Shown: piece by piece, positions 1 through 9,951 of the stretch
Position numbering within the stretch: the stretch's first letter is position 1
Layout: each line of letters begins with the position of its first letter
Source of the DNA: Corynebacterium sp. ES2730-CONJ
GTDB taxonomy: Bacteria > Actinomycetota > Actinomycetes > Mycobacteriales > Mycobacteriaceae
Reading direction: 5' to 3'
Length of the DNA stretch: 64,000 bases
NCBI RefSeq assembly: GCF_024834055.1
Contig: NZ_JANUXZ010000002.1
Coordinates: 186,001 to 250,000, forward strand
Program-made: the position numbers and the translations under genes
The notes under the pieces: generated by a model
What the model was told of the DNA's origin: nothing
Database searches by the model: none
The model's input: only the letters and a program-made list of their open reading frames with translations

Positions 1-1251
1 TTTGATATCAATAATCAACGGCGCTCCCGCATCATCGACGCCTACGGGCACCGCTAATCGCCGCGCTCCCCGCGGTTGCCATAATTTCTCCAGCGTTGCG
101 GCAGAAATATCCTCAACACCGAGCAAACTCAAAAAGTCTTGGGAACCGCCACTACCTGCGGCATCGGGGCGTCGATAGGCACTGAGTTTTCGAGCTAGTT
201 GAGTCATTTCCCGCAGACCCATATAGTCAGCCACCCCGAGTGCTTCAGCGCCAGCCTCGGTGTGAGCAACGAGATCTTTGCTTCGTGCCTCGAGGACCAA
301 ACCATCATCGTCGGCGAGCTTTTTGAGAGTTTTATCCTGCGAATTCACTGCGATAATTGTGGTCCACGTCCGAGCCGCAACCAGTTCCTTTACCTTCGAG
401 GCAGGCACCTTATTATCGAGGATGAGAATTTTCTCAGCTGCTTTTTCCACCGCCACCGGATGAGTATGCGGCAGCCATTTCGCCCAACTGCGAAAGGTCT
501 CCCCGTGAAGCTCAATCCCTACCGTATCCGGGCCGTGGAAAGTAACGAGGTGAGCTACCACGGCCCGGAGCAGCCCGTGCGCTTGGGAGCCAGATATATC
601 GAGCGCCCGAAAAGCCTGCAGCTGCACCACGATGGGCATATCGGGGACTACCGAGAGCGCTTTAACCATATGCCGCACGCTGACTGCGCATACCGGATCT
701 AGATCCTCGATATTTCCTTGGTCGTCCAGTTCGATGGGGGTGGCTAGGGTTGTTTCCCCCAGTCCTATACGTAGCGCTAATGCATCGGGGTCATAAGCGT
801 TACGTTCCCACATCCGGTTAGTGCCCAGAAGGTTCCACAGATCTACTGGTGCGGGATGCTCATGAAGGGCGTTGAGCCGCTGGGCCTGGTGATTGCGTGC
901 CGCTTGGGTACGCAGGGTGCTCAAATGACGCAAATACCTGCGGCGGATTTCATCTGTGTCTTCTCCTGGTTGTGGGCTAAACATCATCAGCATGCCCATG
1001 AGCATCATGATGGGGAAAATGAGCATCATTGGGTTGAGAGTGCCGCCATTGATAACCATGAGAGCAACCATGGCGCCGATTGCAAGCACCATTACTAATG
1101 GCATAACAATGCGCATCACAGGCATGGGTTTAGGCTTGGTGGCCGCTGGAACAGGGTCAGGGACTAGTGCTTGAGTGGGAAGTGGTGGAATGGCGTTCCG
1201 CTCACTAAGGCTGATAGGGGCGACGACGGTACTAAAACGAGGCGGGGCCAT
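1..1251 (-). CDS. eccC: EccC, type VII (ESX-4-like) secretion ATPase, N-terminal part
   Basis: Membrane-bound FtsK/SpoIIIE-type ATPase that powers type VII secretion at the cytoplasmic membrane. The frame is open from an ATG at 1251 to the left window edge (417 codons), so the gene is cut by the window and not necessarily broken. A good ribosome site (AAGGAG) lies 6 bases before this ATG. Visible are a short proline-rich N-terminus, two adjacent membrane helices rich in Met and Ile (about residues 44-92), then the soluble linker. The last residues read GVDDAGAPLIIDIK, the stretch that in this family directly precedes the first Walker A motif, so all ATPase modules lie outside. It is divergent from eccD and mycP, the arrangement known for mycobacterial ESX-4 near truA-rplQ. 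Confidence 0.93.
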   Translation of the reverse strand, partial: MAPPRFSTVVAPISLSERNAIPPLPTQALVPDPVPAATKPKPMPVMRIVMPLVMVLAIGAMVALMVINGGTLNPMMLIFPIMMLMGMLMMFSPQPGEDTDEIRRRYLRHLSTLRTQAARNHQAQRLNALHEHPAPVDLWNLLGTNRMWERNAYDPDALALRIGLGETTLATPIELDDQGNIEDLDPVCAVSVRHMVKALSVVPDMPIVVQLQAFRALDISGSQAHGLLRAVVAHLVTFHGPDTVGIELHGETFRSWAKWLPHTHPVAVEKAAEKILILDNKVPASKVKELVAARTWTTIIAVNSQDKTLKKLADDDGLVLEARSKDLVAHTEAGAEALGVADYMGLREMTQLARKLSAYRRPDAAGSGGSQDFLSLLGVEDISAATLEKLWQPRGARRLAVPVGVDDAGAPLIIDIK

Positions 1252-1658
1252 GGCGGTCTCCTTAGGACGGGTAGGTATCGACGTTTTCCTCATCGCTTAT
1301 AGAACGCTCTGTCCTATAAGCGCGATAACCCCTCTAGAAGCCTTGGCAGTACACGAAAGGGCAGGATCCTTATGCGCCCTATCGCTTAAGCGCGCGGACG
1401 GCATCCCTACCGTCGCGTTGCATTCTCACCTCACGTGGAAAGCAATCAAAACCTTAGTAGCTCTGCTGTGCGCCCGTAAGGCCCTTGCGAAAATAAACCC
1501 CATATCGCACCCCCATTTTCTGAGCATTCTCTCAGCTTGGACCTCGTCTGCTCACTGGGGAACCGATACGAGCCAACCGCAGTCTAAAACTACGTACTTT
1601 GCCCTTTATTTATCCCTAAGTTTCTCCCCCACTTATCCCTAAGGAGTGCGCCCCTAAG
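1252..1658. other. Divergent intergenic region between eccC and eccD
   Basis: About 400 bases between two divergently transcribed secretion genes. It must carry both promoters, but no promoter pair stands out enough to assign. Reading frames crossing it have no recognisable protein and overlap the start of eccC. Confidence 0.5.
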
Positions 1659-3083
1659 ATGAATTCATCCCTTCGAGATACCGAGAGTATTCGCAGCTTT
1701 ATTCGGATTGAACTTGGCGATAATCCTCAACACATCGATCTTTACCTACCGGGTTCGAGTAGCTTGAGCGATATGATGGCAGAGATTTTCCATCTCGCTC
1801 ATATCCATTCTCACCCAGGGCGTTACCAGGTTCTGACAGCTGCGGGGATCATCCTCGATATGCACGCTCCCCTCAAGTCGCTGGGGCTCAGCCACGGCGA
1901 TGTCATGATTATCCGCAACGCTACTGCCACGCCTCCCCCATTAGTGCGCGATGCAGCGGAATCTTTAGCGGCCGCCGCCCCGAAAGAGCTCAGAACTGCT
2001 CATACCCCTACTTTCGCGGCAGTCAGCGGGGCAGCTAGTCTAGTAGGTGGAGCTTTTCTACTGCCCTTGCCGATTCCGTTAGCGGTCACCTTATTACTCG
2101 TAGCCGGAATTTTTGGCAGTATGAGCATATGGGCGAAGCTTCATATAGCTATTCCGCTTATCTCGCTTCTCACCGCTGTATCTGCCCTCATCGCTGTAGG
2201 TGGCAGCGAGCTTTTATTGAGCCCAGACTTGCTTGTTGAGGGTATAACTGCCACTGATTTTGCGCGCGGGTGGGCTCTCTCCCTAGCCGCTGCCGCCTTG
2301 ACAGTCGTTGTGGTAGCCACAGTCATGCAACTGCTCATTCCAGCTCGCGGATATGTGGTTTTCACAGTCGCCTATGCCCTTGGAATATTTTCCTTAGGGT
2401 TGGGAGGCCTTGTGTATTCGCCGGGTATCTTGGTTTCGCTTAACCCCACGATGGTGTGGTTAGGTCATGGCTTGAGTGTCTCCATCGTCGTCATGGTGAT
2501 TATGCTCGCCGCAGGGCCGCAAATATTGGCCAAAATCGCGGGCTTGCGAGTACCTTTACTTCCAACTATTGGGCAGCCGCTTGATATAGCGGATAAGGAT
2601 TATGAAGAAAGCCCCCTCCGCACTCGACATGCGCGCACCATGTATTCGGGCATGCTGATAGCTATCGGAAGTTGGTTGAGCTTAGCAACCTTAGGCCTGT
2701 TGATCCTTGGTCTGCGGGAAATCCTCGATCTGAGTATTTTCCATTTCTGGCTGATATTCGCGCTCAGCTTGGCGCTGATCTTACACGCCCACCGGCATCG
2801 TTTTTCCCTTGAAATCTGGGCACTGTGGATACCTGCGCACCTCGCAGGTTTCGCCCTGCTTCCGCTAGCGGCTCTGCTCTCAAGTACGAGCTTAAGCATT
2901 GTTGCCTTGATATTCGCGCTCATGATGGTGGCGGCCCCAAGTATGGCCGATAAGATCTCTACTCTCGAACCCACGGTGGTGGTGTGGCTAGAGCGCATTG
3001 AACTTCTTGCGCTCGCAGCGATCTTTCCCTTAGCACTGCAAACGGCTGGTCTCTTTAGCCTCCTACGAGGTTTGGCTCTATGA
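1659..3083 (+). CDS. eccD: EccD, type VII secretion integral membrane protein
   Basis: Membrane channel component of the ESX type VII secretion core. The 474-residue length is typical. An N-terminal ubiquitin-like domain (about residues 12-90) is followed by a linker and about eleven hydrophobic segments from residue 120 to the C-terminus, with a charged cytoplasmic loop in the middle (about 300-330), which is the EccD plan. An AAGGAG sits about 12 bases before the ATG, a little far but with no better start. The stop overlaps the mycP start by four bases (ATGA), so the two are probably translated together. The order eccC(-) eccD(+) mycP(+) eccB(-) matches ESX-4 of mycobacteria; the assignment to ESX-4 is by context. 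Confidence 0.95.
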   Translation: MNSSLRDTESIRSFIRIELGDNPQHIDLYLPGSSSLSDMMAEIFHLAHIHSHPGRYQVLTAAGIILDMHAPLKSLGLSHGDVMIIRNATATPPPLVRDAAESLAAAAPKELRTAHTPTFAAVSGAASLVGGAFLLPLPIPLAVTLLLVAGIFGSMSIWAKLHIAIPLISLLTAVSALIAVGGSELLLSPDLLVEGITATDFARGWALSLAAAALTVVVVATVMQLLIPARGYVVFTVAYALGIFSLGLGGLVYSPGILVSLNPTMVWLGHGLSVSIVVMVIMLAAGPQILAKIAGLRVPLLPTIGQPLDIADKDYEESPLRTRHARTMYSGMLIAIGSWLSLATLGLLILGLREILDLSIFHFWLIFALSLALILHAHRHRFSLEIWALWIPAHLAGFALLPLAALLSSTSLSIVALIFALMMVAAPSMADKISTLEPTVVVWLERIELLALAAIFPLALQTAGLFSLLRGLAL

Positions 3084-4231
3084 AAATAGCCTCCTTTGTT
3101 GCCGGTTTAAGTGCATGGGGAACACTCGCAGTCTTGCTCCTTCCATCAGCAGCCGCTGAGTGCGCCCAAGGGGTCCCAGCAAACTCAGCGGCACTGGAAC
3201 AACAGGCAGCGCTAGCAGACCAGTATCGCCGCGCCCACCTTTTTGCTACCGGTTTTGGCACCCGAGTCGCCGTGATCGACACTGGAGTTAGTACCCATCC
3301 ACGCCTTCCGAATCTAGCATCGGGGGGCAGTGTCATAGCCGACCCTGAGTCTGGAGATGCTTTAGAAGACTGCGATGCTCATGGAACGGCTGTGGCCGGC
3401 ATTATTGCGGCACGGTGGGATCAAGACGAGATCGTAGGGGTGGCGCCCGATGCCGGCATCGTCTCTATTAAACAGATGAGCGATCACCGCGATGCTGGTG
3501 GCACGTTGGCTACCCTGAGCCAGGCTATAGATGTAGCCGTTGATCAGGGGGTCGATGTGATCAATATTTCTGTGGTCAGTTGTATCCCCCAAGGGCCTTT
3601 TTCTGTTGATCTCTCTGGCCTGGAAGCGGCACTCAACCGCGCGGAGGAGGCGAATATCGTGGTGGTGTCCGCGGCCGGTAATCAAGATGCTCAATGTACG
3701 CCGGACTCACTTATTGTGCCAGCGGCTATGCCCACCGTAGTCTCAGTTGCGGCTCTTTCGGATCCTTATCATCATGCTGCTTATTCCCTAGACTCCTCCC
3801 AACCTCAGGTTGCAGCCCCGGGGAAAGTATTCGCGGCGCTGTCAAATTCGGGAGGCTTTCTCGCGAGCGGAATCGAGCAGTCTGCGTCTTCGGTACAGTC
3901 TTTCGAGGGAACAAGCTTTGCTGCCCCGCTCATTAGTGGAACTTTTGCGCTGTTACGCCAGAAATACCCTACCGCGACGGCGAGAGAATTGCGCGAGCTT
4001 GTCATATCCAGTGTTGATCCTACTAGCGGCGCCATTGATATCCCGAGGGTCTTAGACTATCGCCTTCCAGAGGATGAAGCATCTTTAGTCAGTTCAACAC
4101 CACCAGCCGCTCACGCTATCTCCGCACCACGACGCCACCAATCGTCCATTCCCTTGGCTTCGAGCTGGCTCGTGGTACTGGCCAGCCTGATTTTGGTGCT
4201 AACCATTGCCTATTCGAGGATGCGAACTTAG
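3080..4231 (+). CDS. mycP: MycP mycosin, membrane-anchored subtilisin-like protease of ESX
   Basis: Serine protease that belongs to, and is needed for, type VII secretion. It has 383 residues: a signal peptide (about 1-26, ending SAAA), an S8 peptidase domain, and one C-terminal membrane helix (about 360-378) with a short basic tail. The catalytic triad is complete by eye: Asp67 in AVIDTGV, His101 in DAHGTAVAG and Ser279 in FEGTSFAAP, with the oxyanion Asn201 in SAAGNQ. Cysteines near 28, 98, 168 and 206 could form the disulfides usual in mycosins. Translation is coupled to eccD by a four-base overlap. Its end overlaps the convergent PGPGW gene by four bases. Confidence 0.95.
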   Translation: MKIASFVAGLSAWGTLAVLLLPSAAAECAQGVPANSAALEQQAALADQYRRAHLFATGFGTRVAVIDTGVSTHPRLPNLASGGSVIADPESGDALEDCDAHGTAVAGIIAARWDQDEIVGVAPDAGIVSIKQMSDHRDAGGTLATLSQAIDVAVDQGVDVINISVVSCIPQGPFSVDLSGLEAALNRAEEANIVVVSAAGNQDAQCTPDSLIVPAAMPTVVSVAALSDPYHHAAYSLDSSQPQVAAPGKVFAALSNSGGFLASGIEQSASSVQSFEGTSFAAPLISGTFALLRQKYPTATARELRELVISSVDPTSGAIDIPRVLDYRLPEDEASLVSSTPPAAHAISAPRRHQSSIPLASSWLVVLASLILVLTIAYSRMRT

Positions 4232-4698
4232 ATAATATACTGCATCACTGGATCGAGCGCAGGCAAAGCGCCGTAGCTCCACATGGTTACCGCAGTTGAG
4301 CCCACCATGATCCAGGCCACTAAACAGATGAGAAAGATGAGAAAGTAGCGAACGATTCGAGGTTTTGAGCGATACCACTGAAAGAATCGATCATAGAGGC
4401 CGATAGCCCACCCCAAAAGATGGCCGGCCAAGTGGGACTCGAGGCTAAGTATTCCTATGCCCACGAATACCGTGAACCATCCCGGCCCTGGAAAAGGAAT
4501 GGTCACCAGGCCGAGGATGACAACTACCCAGCCCGCAACGAGAACCAGCGGGCGAACCAAGAAACCAAATCGTCGGGTCTTCATTCGCTCGTGGTGGAAA
4601 GTTATCGCGTGTATCTTGGCGCGTACCTGATCGCGAGTGGTGTGCGGTTTTTCTGGGGTTTCAACCGCAGGCGTTTGAATTGCCATAAAGCGCGCCAT
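4228..4698 (-). CDS. PGPGW/TIGR02611-family membrane protein
   Basis: Small integral membrane protein of unknown function inside the ESX locus, between mycP and eccB. From the chosen ATG it has 156 residues: a polar N-terminus of about 40 residues, two closely spaced hydrophobic segments around the family motif FPGPGWFTVFVGIGILSLE, then a further helix pair near the C-terminus. The start is uncertain. AAGGAG lies only one base before the ATG at 4698, a second ATG at 4686 has it 13 bases upstream, and a TTG at 4749 gives the longest form. The stop overlaps mycP convergently. The family (putative transmembrane protein PGPGW) is recognised by its motif; a role in secretion is only suggested by position. 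Confidence 0.8.
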   Translation of the reverse strand: MARFMAIQTPAVETPEKPHTTRDQVRAKIHAITFHHERMKTRRFGFLVRPLVLVAGWVVVILGLVTIPFPGPGWFTVFVGIGILSLESHLAGHLLGWAIGLYDRFFQWYRSKPRIVRYFLIFLICLVAWIMVGSTAVTMWSYGALPALDPVMQYII

Positions 4699-4811
4699 TC
4701 TCCTTCCCGACGTACGGGGGACTTTAGTTTTCCCGCGTATTGCCAGCAATCATACCGCGATAGTTAGATGTACGGACAGTTTGGGGGGAATTTTCTCCTT
4801 TCACCCGCGCG

Positions 4812-6131
4812 TCACGGGCTTTGTTGCGGAATAACTTCGGAGAGCGCGGCCTCCTGACTCAGCGGAGTCCCTTCAGGGAGCAGGGAAAGCAACTCCCAGC
4901 TCATAGGCGTTGTTGAGTCGATGCCGAGCTCTTTTATCATTTCGGGATAGCGAAGTCCATGCCGTTTGCCAGTTTCAGAAATAATATGCACTCCTGAACC
5001 GGTATCAACAGCAAGCGCATAGCCTGGCCCGATATAGCTAAGAGTGGAACCCTGCGAGGGTCGATCCACGCGTGATCCGAAAGACGGTGAGAGCATCATA
5101 TCAGGGTCTCGCTGCCTCGGAATGAGAAGCTGACCTGTGCTATTGATGCACGGCATAAATTCCGCTGGGTCTATGAGGATTGGGCGTGTCGGAGGAAGCG
5201 GTATATAGTAACCGACTCTATCGGTATAGTTACGCAGTTCGCTGTTGGGGATTTGGCGATACTCAATCCCTTTGGCCATGATCAATTCTGCCTGGGTTGG
5301 GCTCAGTCTTATGATGGTTCCATCCTTTTCACCCCAGTAGTCAAAACCGGTGCCGAGCACGGTGTTGATATCAAAGTCGCGGAAAGGTGGAACTTCGTCG
5401 AAGGCGTCTATCATGGCATCGGCAGCAAACCACAGTGGTGTGGCATTCTCAATGCCTAAAGCACGCCGCATCATTCGCCCCTCGGGGCTAGTATCTGGCA
5501 ACAAGGGCAAACGACCCTGTTCGCTAATGAGGAAGTCGCCGGAACTGGTGCGGGCTAAGAAAGTTTCCCTATCGACGATCGGTCTTAAAGTCGCGCTCAC
5601 CCGCTCGCTCGGGCTGAGCATCACCACCAGCATATCCCTGCCCTTGTCTAGGCGTTGATGCGGTGGCTGTATTTCATGGCAAGCGATCGCATCGAAGGTT
5701 GGTTGCGAGCCCTGCTGGGGTGCGAAGAGAGCGGGGGCATCTACGATTCCTATGGGGGTAGTTTTGGCTAACCCAAAGAGGGACTGGTCGCTACTACTGA
5801 CAGGTTCGACAGCTTCTTGCAGGATAAGTCGCGCGGAGGTGAGATTCGCCACCGGGTGCAAATGGTCCTCCATGCGCATATACAGCTGCCCGCTATCGGC
5901 GCGAATCAATTCCGCTTGTCCTGGATCGATGGCAGGGCGAAAAAACGCCAAGGCAACCGAGCATATGGCGATTAATACGGTAGCGGCGAGACCAAAGAGT
6001 ACAGCCCGTCGTCGCCTGCCTAGAGGATCATGCAGCATGCGCTCATCACCGAGGATCAGTGCGTGTTCAACGCGGCGCCACAGAAATTTGTGCCCAGTAA
6101 CTTGGGCTTTCGTGGTCGGAGTAACTGCCAT
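4812..6131 (-). CDS. eccB: EccB, type VII secretion membrane-anchored protein
   Basis: Core subunit of the ESX secretion complex, one membrane helix with a large extracytoplasmic domain. The 439-residue protein begins with the family signature (TTKAQVTGHKFLWRRVEHAL, then RMLHDPLGRRRRA), followed by a single helix at about residues 43-64 and a long extracellular part. It lies on the minus strand downstream of truA with about 170 bases between. The divergent eccD-mycP pair completes the locus. The genes for EsxU/T-like WXG100 substrates expected beyond eccC are not in the window. Confidence 0.94.
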   Translation of the reverse strand: MAVTPTTKAQVTGHKFLWRRVEHALILGDERMLHDPLGRRRRAVLFGLAATVLIAICSVALAFFRPAIDPGQAELIRADSGQLYMRMEDHLHPVANLTSARLILQEAVEPVSSSDQSLFGLAKTTPIGIVDAPALFAPQQGSQPTFDAIACHEIQPPHQRLDKGRDMLVVMLSPSERVSATLRPIVDRETFLARTSSGDFLISEQGRLPLLPDTSPEGRMMRRALGIENATPLWFAADAMIDAFDEVPPFRDFDINTVLGTGFDYWGEKDGTIIRLSPTQAELIMAKGIEYRQIPNSELRNYTDRVGYYIPLPPTRPILIDPAEFMPCINSTGQLLIPRQRDPDMMLSPSFGSRVDRPSQGSTLSYIGPGYALAVDTGSGVHIISETGKRHGLRYPEMIKELGIDSTTPMSWELLSLLPEGTPLSQEAALSEVIPQQSP

Positions 6132-6304
6132 CAGAGGTTATTCAAACCTTTCTTATTTTAGGCAGCCAGAATAATTCCCCGTGACCCCCACACGTCGAGC
6201 CCCACGCTCTCAGTTAGGCGGTCTGTTCAAATAACCACAGTAGTATCTGTCAGTTTAGTAGATGCTGAGGGCTCCATGAAGGGCTTTGGGGCCACATTTC
6301 CCTA

Positions 6305-7162
6305 TCAATCGAGCTTGACGCGCTTCTGTCTCGTCATATCTGCACGTTCTCCTAAGGCAGAGTCTTCGGGATAATCCACCCCGACAAGGGTGAGCCCACG
6401 GGCGGGAGCCACGGGTATTTGTGATGATCGAGAGGATTCTGCAAGCAGCGAGGCAGCAAAACCAGCAGGGCGTTTACCTTCCCCGACAACGAGGCAACAG
6501 CCCACTAAGGAGCGCACCATGGACCAACAAAAAGCGTCGGCGCTGACATGGGCCTCAAAGGTATGGGGTTCAGTAGGTGTGGAGATATCGTGCCAAGTGA
6601 ATTCTTGCAAGTCCCTGATGGTGGTGGCACCTTCCCGGAATTTACAAAATGCTGCAAAATCATTAAGTCCCACGAGCTCAGCAGCGGCTTGCTGCATGGC
6701 ATGGACATCGATATTTTTGGGCCAGTGCGCGGTATCGCATCGCCTAGTGGGTAGCGCACCGCGAGGGTGAGTACTAAGACGATAGACATAATGGCGTCGC
6801 AGGGCTGAAAAACGGGCGTCGAAACCTCCGGGAGCATAAGAAGCATCGTGGACACGCACGTCTTCTGGCAGCAGGCGCGCCAACCTCCTGACAAGGTTTT
6901 TGGGGTCATGATTGAGACTTCTGGTGTTAAGAGCCTGAGGATCGATATCAAAATGAGCCACTTGGCCGGTGGCGTGAACACCTGCATCGGTGCGACCCGC
7001 AACGGTCAGGTTAATGGGGCGTCGCATGATAAGAGCGAGATTATCCTCCAGAACTTTCTGCACTGTACGCAGCGAGGAATCTCCTTGTTTGGCCCACCCG
7101 TGGAAGTTCGTGCCGTCATAGGCGAGGTCGAGGCGTATGCGAGTAGTGGGGTTCTCAATCAC
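6305..7162 (-). CDS. truA: tRNA pseudouridine(38-40) synthase TruA
   Basis: Converts uridines 38-40 in tRNA anticodon arms to pseudouridine. It has 285 residues with the N-terminal signature LAYDGTNFHGW and the catalytic loop GRTDAGVHATGQ, where Asp59 is the nucleophile. It follows rplQ in the same direction, as in most actinomycetes, but a strong hairpin terminator lies between them, so truA may have its own promoter in the short gap. The C-terminus carries about 20 extra polar residues after the usual end of the fold. Confidence 0.96.
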   Translation of the reverse strand: MIENPTTRIRLDLAYDGTNFHGWAKQGDSSLRTVQKVLEDNLALIMRRPINLTVAGRTDAGVHATGQVAHFDIDPQALNTRSLNHDPKNLVRRLARLLPEDVRVHDASYAPGGFDARFSALRRHYVYRLSTHPRGALPTRRCDTAHWPKNIDVHAMQQAAAELVGLNDFAAFCKFREGATTIRDLQEFTWHDISTPTEPHTFEAHVSADAFCWSMVRSLVGCCLVVGEGKRPAGFAASLLAESSRSSQIPVAPARGLTLVGVDYPEDSALGERADMTRQKRVKLD

Positions 7163-7199
7163 GCCCTATACCGTAGCAAAGCTAGCTATCAGCAGCGAA

Positions 7200-7238
7200 A
7201 AACCCCACCGAGCAGAGTGGATCTGCACGGTGGGGTTT
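7200..7238 (-). terminator. Intrinsic terminator after rplQ
   Basis: An 11-bp perfect stem (AAACCCCACCG with CGGTGGGGTTT) and a 17-base loop, followed on the minus strand by a run of T (TTTTTCG). It lies between the end of rplQ and the start of truA, so it ends the rpsM-rplQ operon. Confidence 0.85.
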
Positions 7239-7257
7239 GTAAAGACTGGGTAGAAAA

Positions 7258-7698
7258 TTACTTCTCTGCCTCGGTCTCCTCGGCCTGAGCTTCCTTGGAC
7301 GCTGCAGCGCGCGCTGCGCGGTTCGCTTCAGCGGAGACGGTCTCCTCGAGGACGAGGGAGATCTGGCTCATAGGAGCGTTGTCACCCTTACGGTTTTCGA
7401 GCTTGATGATGCGGGTATAACCGCCGGTACGCTCAGCAAACTGAGGTGCGAGCTCATCGAAGAGATGAGCAACAACGTCCTTGTTGTTGACGAGCTTGAG
7501 CACGTTACGACGGTCGGCAATGCTGCCGGACTTCGCTTTGGTGATCAGCTTTTCCGCGTATGGACGAAGCAGCTTGGCTTTGGCGTCGGTGGTTTTGATT
7601 GCGCCGTGGGTAAACAGCTGAGCTGCGAGGTTAGACAGAATGTGCTTCTGATGGCTCGCAGAACCGCCGAGACGGGCGCCCCTCTTTGGTGTAGGCAT
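7258..7698 (-). CDS. rplQ: 50S ribosomal protein L17
   Basis: Large-subunit protein at the exit tunnel rim. From the ATG at 7698 ([18 protein letters not shown]) it has 146 residues. A GAGGAG ribosome site lies 7 bases upstream, which decides against the longer in-frame start. The C-terminal 25 residues are an Ala/Glu-rich tail, as commonly seen in actinobacterial L17. It is the last gene of the alpha operon and is followed by an intrinsic terminator. Confidence 0.97.
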   Translation of the reverse strand: MPTPKRGARLGGSASHQKHILSNLAAQLFTHGAIKTTDAKAKLLRPYAEKLITKAKSGSIADRRNVLKLVNNKDVVAHLFDELAPQFAERTGGYTRIIKLENRKGDNAPMSQISLVLEETVSAEANRAARAAASKEAQAEETEAEK

Positions 7699-7773
7699 TT
7701 GGTTCTCCTCGTTGACAGGTGTGATTGGGCGCACCCAGCAGATAATTTTTTTAAGCTGGGTACTAAAGGCTAT

Positions 7774-8790
7774 TTACTCGGACTCTTCTGGATCCAAATC
7801 AACATAGTCACCGGTTTCGGCGTCGTAGCCTTCAAGCTGCGATGGGTCGAAATCCTCAGGTGAATCCTTCAAGGTCAAGCCCAGATTAGCGAGCTTGATC
7901 TTCACTTCGTTTATGGACTTTTGTCCGAAGTTACGGATATCGAGCAAATCGGATTCCGAGCATTCTGCTAGTTCACCCACAGTGTGGATTTCTTGGCGCT
8001 TGAGGCAGTTATAAGAGCGTACCGAGAAATTAAGATCGTCGATAGGCATATTATAAGCCGCAATATGCTCAGTTTCTTGAACCGATGGTCCGATTTCCAG
8101 ACCCTCTGCCGCATCGTTGAGCTCGCGGGCGAGCCCAAAGAGCTCGACCAAGGTCTTGCCTGCCGAAGCGAGAGCGTCACCTGGGGTCATAGAGTTCTTG
8201 GTCTCCACGTCGATGATGAGCTTGTCATAGTCGGTACGCTGCGCGACACGCGTTGCTTCGACCTTGTAGCTCACCTTCAGCACTGGAGAATAGATCTGAT
8301 CCACAGGGATCCGGCCAATCTCATTGCTGGAGCCGAACATGGTGGCAGGAACGTAGCCACGGCCACGCTCCACAACCATCTCGATATTCAGTCGTCCCTG
8401 CTCATTAAGCGTTGCGATGTGGAGGTCCGGGTTGTGGATTTCCACGCCGGTCGGTGGCGTAATGCTGCCGGCCGTTGCAACTCCAGGACCTTCCACGTTG
8501 AGGTTAATCACAACTGGGTCCTCGGAGTCAGAGGACAATACCAATCCCTTGATATTGAGCAAGATATCGGTGACATCTTCCTTAACACCAGCGATGGTGG
8601 TGAACTCGTGCAGCACTCCGTCGATCTTGACGCTGGTCACTGCCGCACCCGGGATGGATGATAGCAGCGTACGACGCAGCGAATTACCAAGCGTGTAGCC
8701 AAAGCCTGGCTCGAGTGGCTCGATGGTAAAACGGGATCGAGCGCTATCGATCTTCTCCTCAGTGAGGACTGGACGCTGAGAAATGAGCAT
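7774..8790 (-). CDS. rpoA: RNA polymerase alpha subunit
   Basis: Alpha subunit that nucleates RNA polymerase assembly and contacts activators and UP elements. It has 338 residues with an N-terminal assembly domain (ending near residue 230), a linker and the C-terminal domain with [15 protein letters not shown]. The acidic C-terminal tail is typical of actinomycetes. It lies between rpsD and rplQ in the usual alpha-operon order. Confidence 0.98.
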   Translation of the reverse strand: MLISQRPVLTEEKIDSARSRFTIEPLEPGFGYTLGNSLRRTLLSSIPGAAVTSVKIDGVLHEFTTIAGVKEDVTDILLNIKGLVLSSDSEDPVVINLNVEGPGVATAGSITPPTGVEIHNPDLHIATLNEQGRLNIEMVVERGRGYVPATMFGSSNEIGRIPVDQIYSPVLKVSYKVEATRVAQRTDYDKLIIDVETKNSMTPGDALASAGKTLVELFGLARELNDAAEGLEIGPSVQETEHIAAYNMPIDDLNFSVRSYNCLKRQEIHTVGELAECSESDLLDIRNFGQKSINEVKIKLANLGLTLKDSPEDFDPSQLEGYDAETGDYVDLDPEESE

Positions 8791-8914
8791 GGAACTCTCC
8801 TAGATTTGACGCCCACTATATGACGTCGGCGAGGGCGGAAAGGGTAAAAAGTTGAGTGAATCCGAAGATACTTGTATGCGCCCGAGCTGTACTCAGCCCA
8901 GGCATGTAAAAGTT

Positions 8915-9520
8915 TTACTTCGAGTAAAGCTCGACGATGAGCTGCTCTTGCAGTGGAACGTCGATCTGAGCACGCTCGGGCAGCTGGTGCACGAGGATAC
9001 GCAGGTTAGCGGGAACAACCTGAAGCCACGCAGGAACAATTGCGTCGGTCAGGTAGTCCTGAGCCTCTTCGAACCACACCATCTTTTGCGACTTCTCACG
9101 AACGTCGATGATGTCGTACTGGGAGACGCGGAAGGAAGGAATATTTACCTTCTTGCCGTTGACCAAGAAGTGGCCGTGGGAGACCAGCTGGCGGGCTTGG
9201 CGGCGGGTGCGCGCTAGACCTGCACGGTAAACGACATTGTCGAGACGGGACTCGAGCAAAACAACCAAGTTCTCACCGGTTTTGCCGGGCAGGCGGTTAG
9301 CCTCGGCATAATAACGACGGAACTGCTTCTCGAGCACACCGTAGGTGTACTTGGCCTTCTGCTTCTCTTGGAGCTGGAGCAAGTACTCCGACTCCTTGAT
9401 GCGGTTGCGGCCGGCCTGTCCTGGAGGATATGGACGGCGCTCGAATGCGCGGTCTCCGCCGACGAGGTCGACGCGGAGGCGGCGGGACTTACGGGTTACT
9501 GGGCCGGTATAACGTGCCAT
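8915..9520 (-). CDS. rpsD: 30S ribosomal protein S4
   Basis: Primary 16S rRNA binding protein. It has 201 residues beginning MARYTGPVTRKSRRL, with the S4 RNA-binding domain in the middle (SRLDNVVYRAGLARTRRQAR). It follows rpsK closely in the alpha operon and precedes rpoA by about 125 bases. Confidence 0.98.
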   Translation of the reverse strand: MARYTGPVTRKSRRLRVDLVGGDRAFERRPYPPGQAGRNRIKESEYLLQLQEKQKAKYTYGVLEKQFRRYYAEANRLPGKTGENLVVLLESRLDNVVYRAGLARTRRQARQLVSHGHFLVNGKKVNIPSFRVSQYDIIDVREKSQKMVWFEEAQDYLTDAIVPAWLQVVPANLRILVHQLPERAQIDVPLQEQLIVELYSK

Positions 9521-9543
9521 AGTAAGTTACCTTTTTCCTTTCC

Positions 9544-9948
9544 TTAAACGCGACGACGCTTGGGTGGGCGGCAGCCATTGAATGGCTGTGGGGTGACATC
9601 AGAGATTGACGTAACTTCCAGGCCAGCAGCCTGGAGGGAACGAATTGCGGTCTCGCGGCCGGAGCCCGGACCCTTCACAAAAACTTCAACCTTCTTCATG
9701 CCGTGCTCCATGGCCTTGCGGGCAGCATTCTCAGCAGCGAGCTGAGCGGCAAATGGAGTGGACTTGCGGGAACCCTTGAAGCCAACGTGGCCAGAGGATG
9801 CCCAAGCGATCACAGCACCAGAGGGATCCGTAATGGACACAATGGTGTTATTGAAGGTGGACTTGATATAAGCGTGGCCTGCAGCCACATTCTTCTTAAC
9901 GACGCGACGCCCAGAACGGCGTGCATTAGCGCGTGCTTTTGGAGGCAT
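9544..9948 (-). CDS. rpsK: 30S ribosomal protein S11
   Basis: Small-subunit platform protein of 134 residues. Signatures are [17 protein letters not shown] and the C-terminal [16 protein letters not shown]. The neighbours are rpsM (three bases upstream) and rpsD, the standard order. Confidence 0.98.
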   Translation of the reverse strand: MPPKARANARRSGRRVVKKNVAAGHAYIKSTFNNTIVSITDPSGAVIAWASSGHVGFKGSRKSTPFAAQLAAENAARKAMEHGMKKVEVFVKGPGSGRETAIRSLQAAGLEVTSISDVTPQPFNGCRPPKRRRV

Positions 9949-9951
9949 GGA

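Noticed and set aside
1175..1642. 155-codon plus-strand frame in the eccC-eccD gap
   Set aside because: It overlaps the eccC start on the opposite strand and the product has no recognisable features.
7984..8661. 225-codon plus-strand frame
   Set aside because: It is antisense to rpoA, whose protein is fully recognised; the plus-strand product has no motif.
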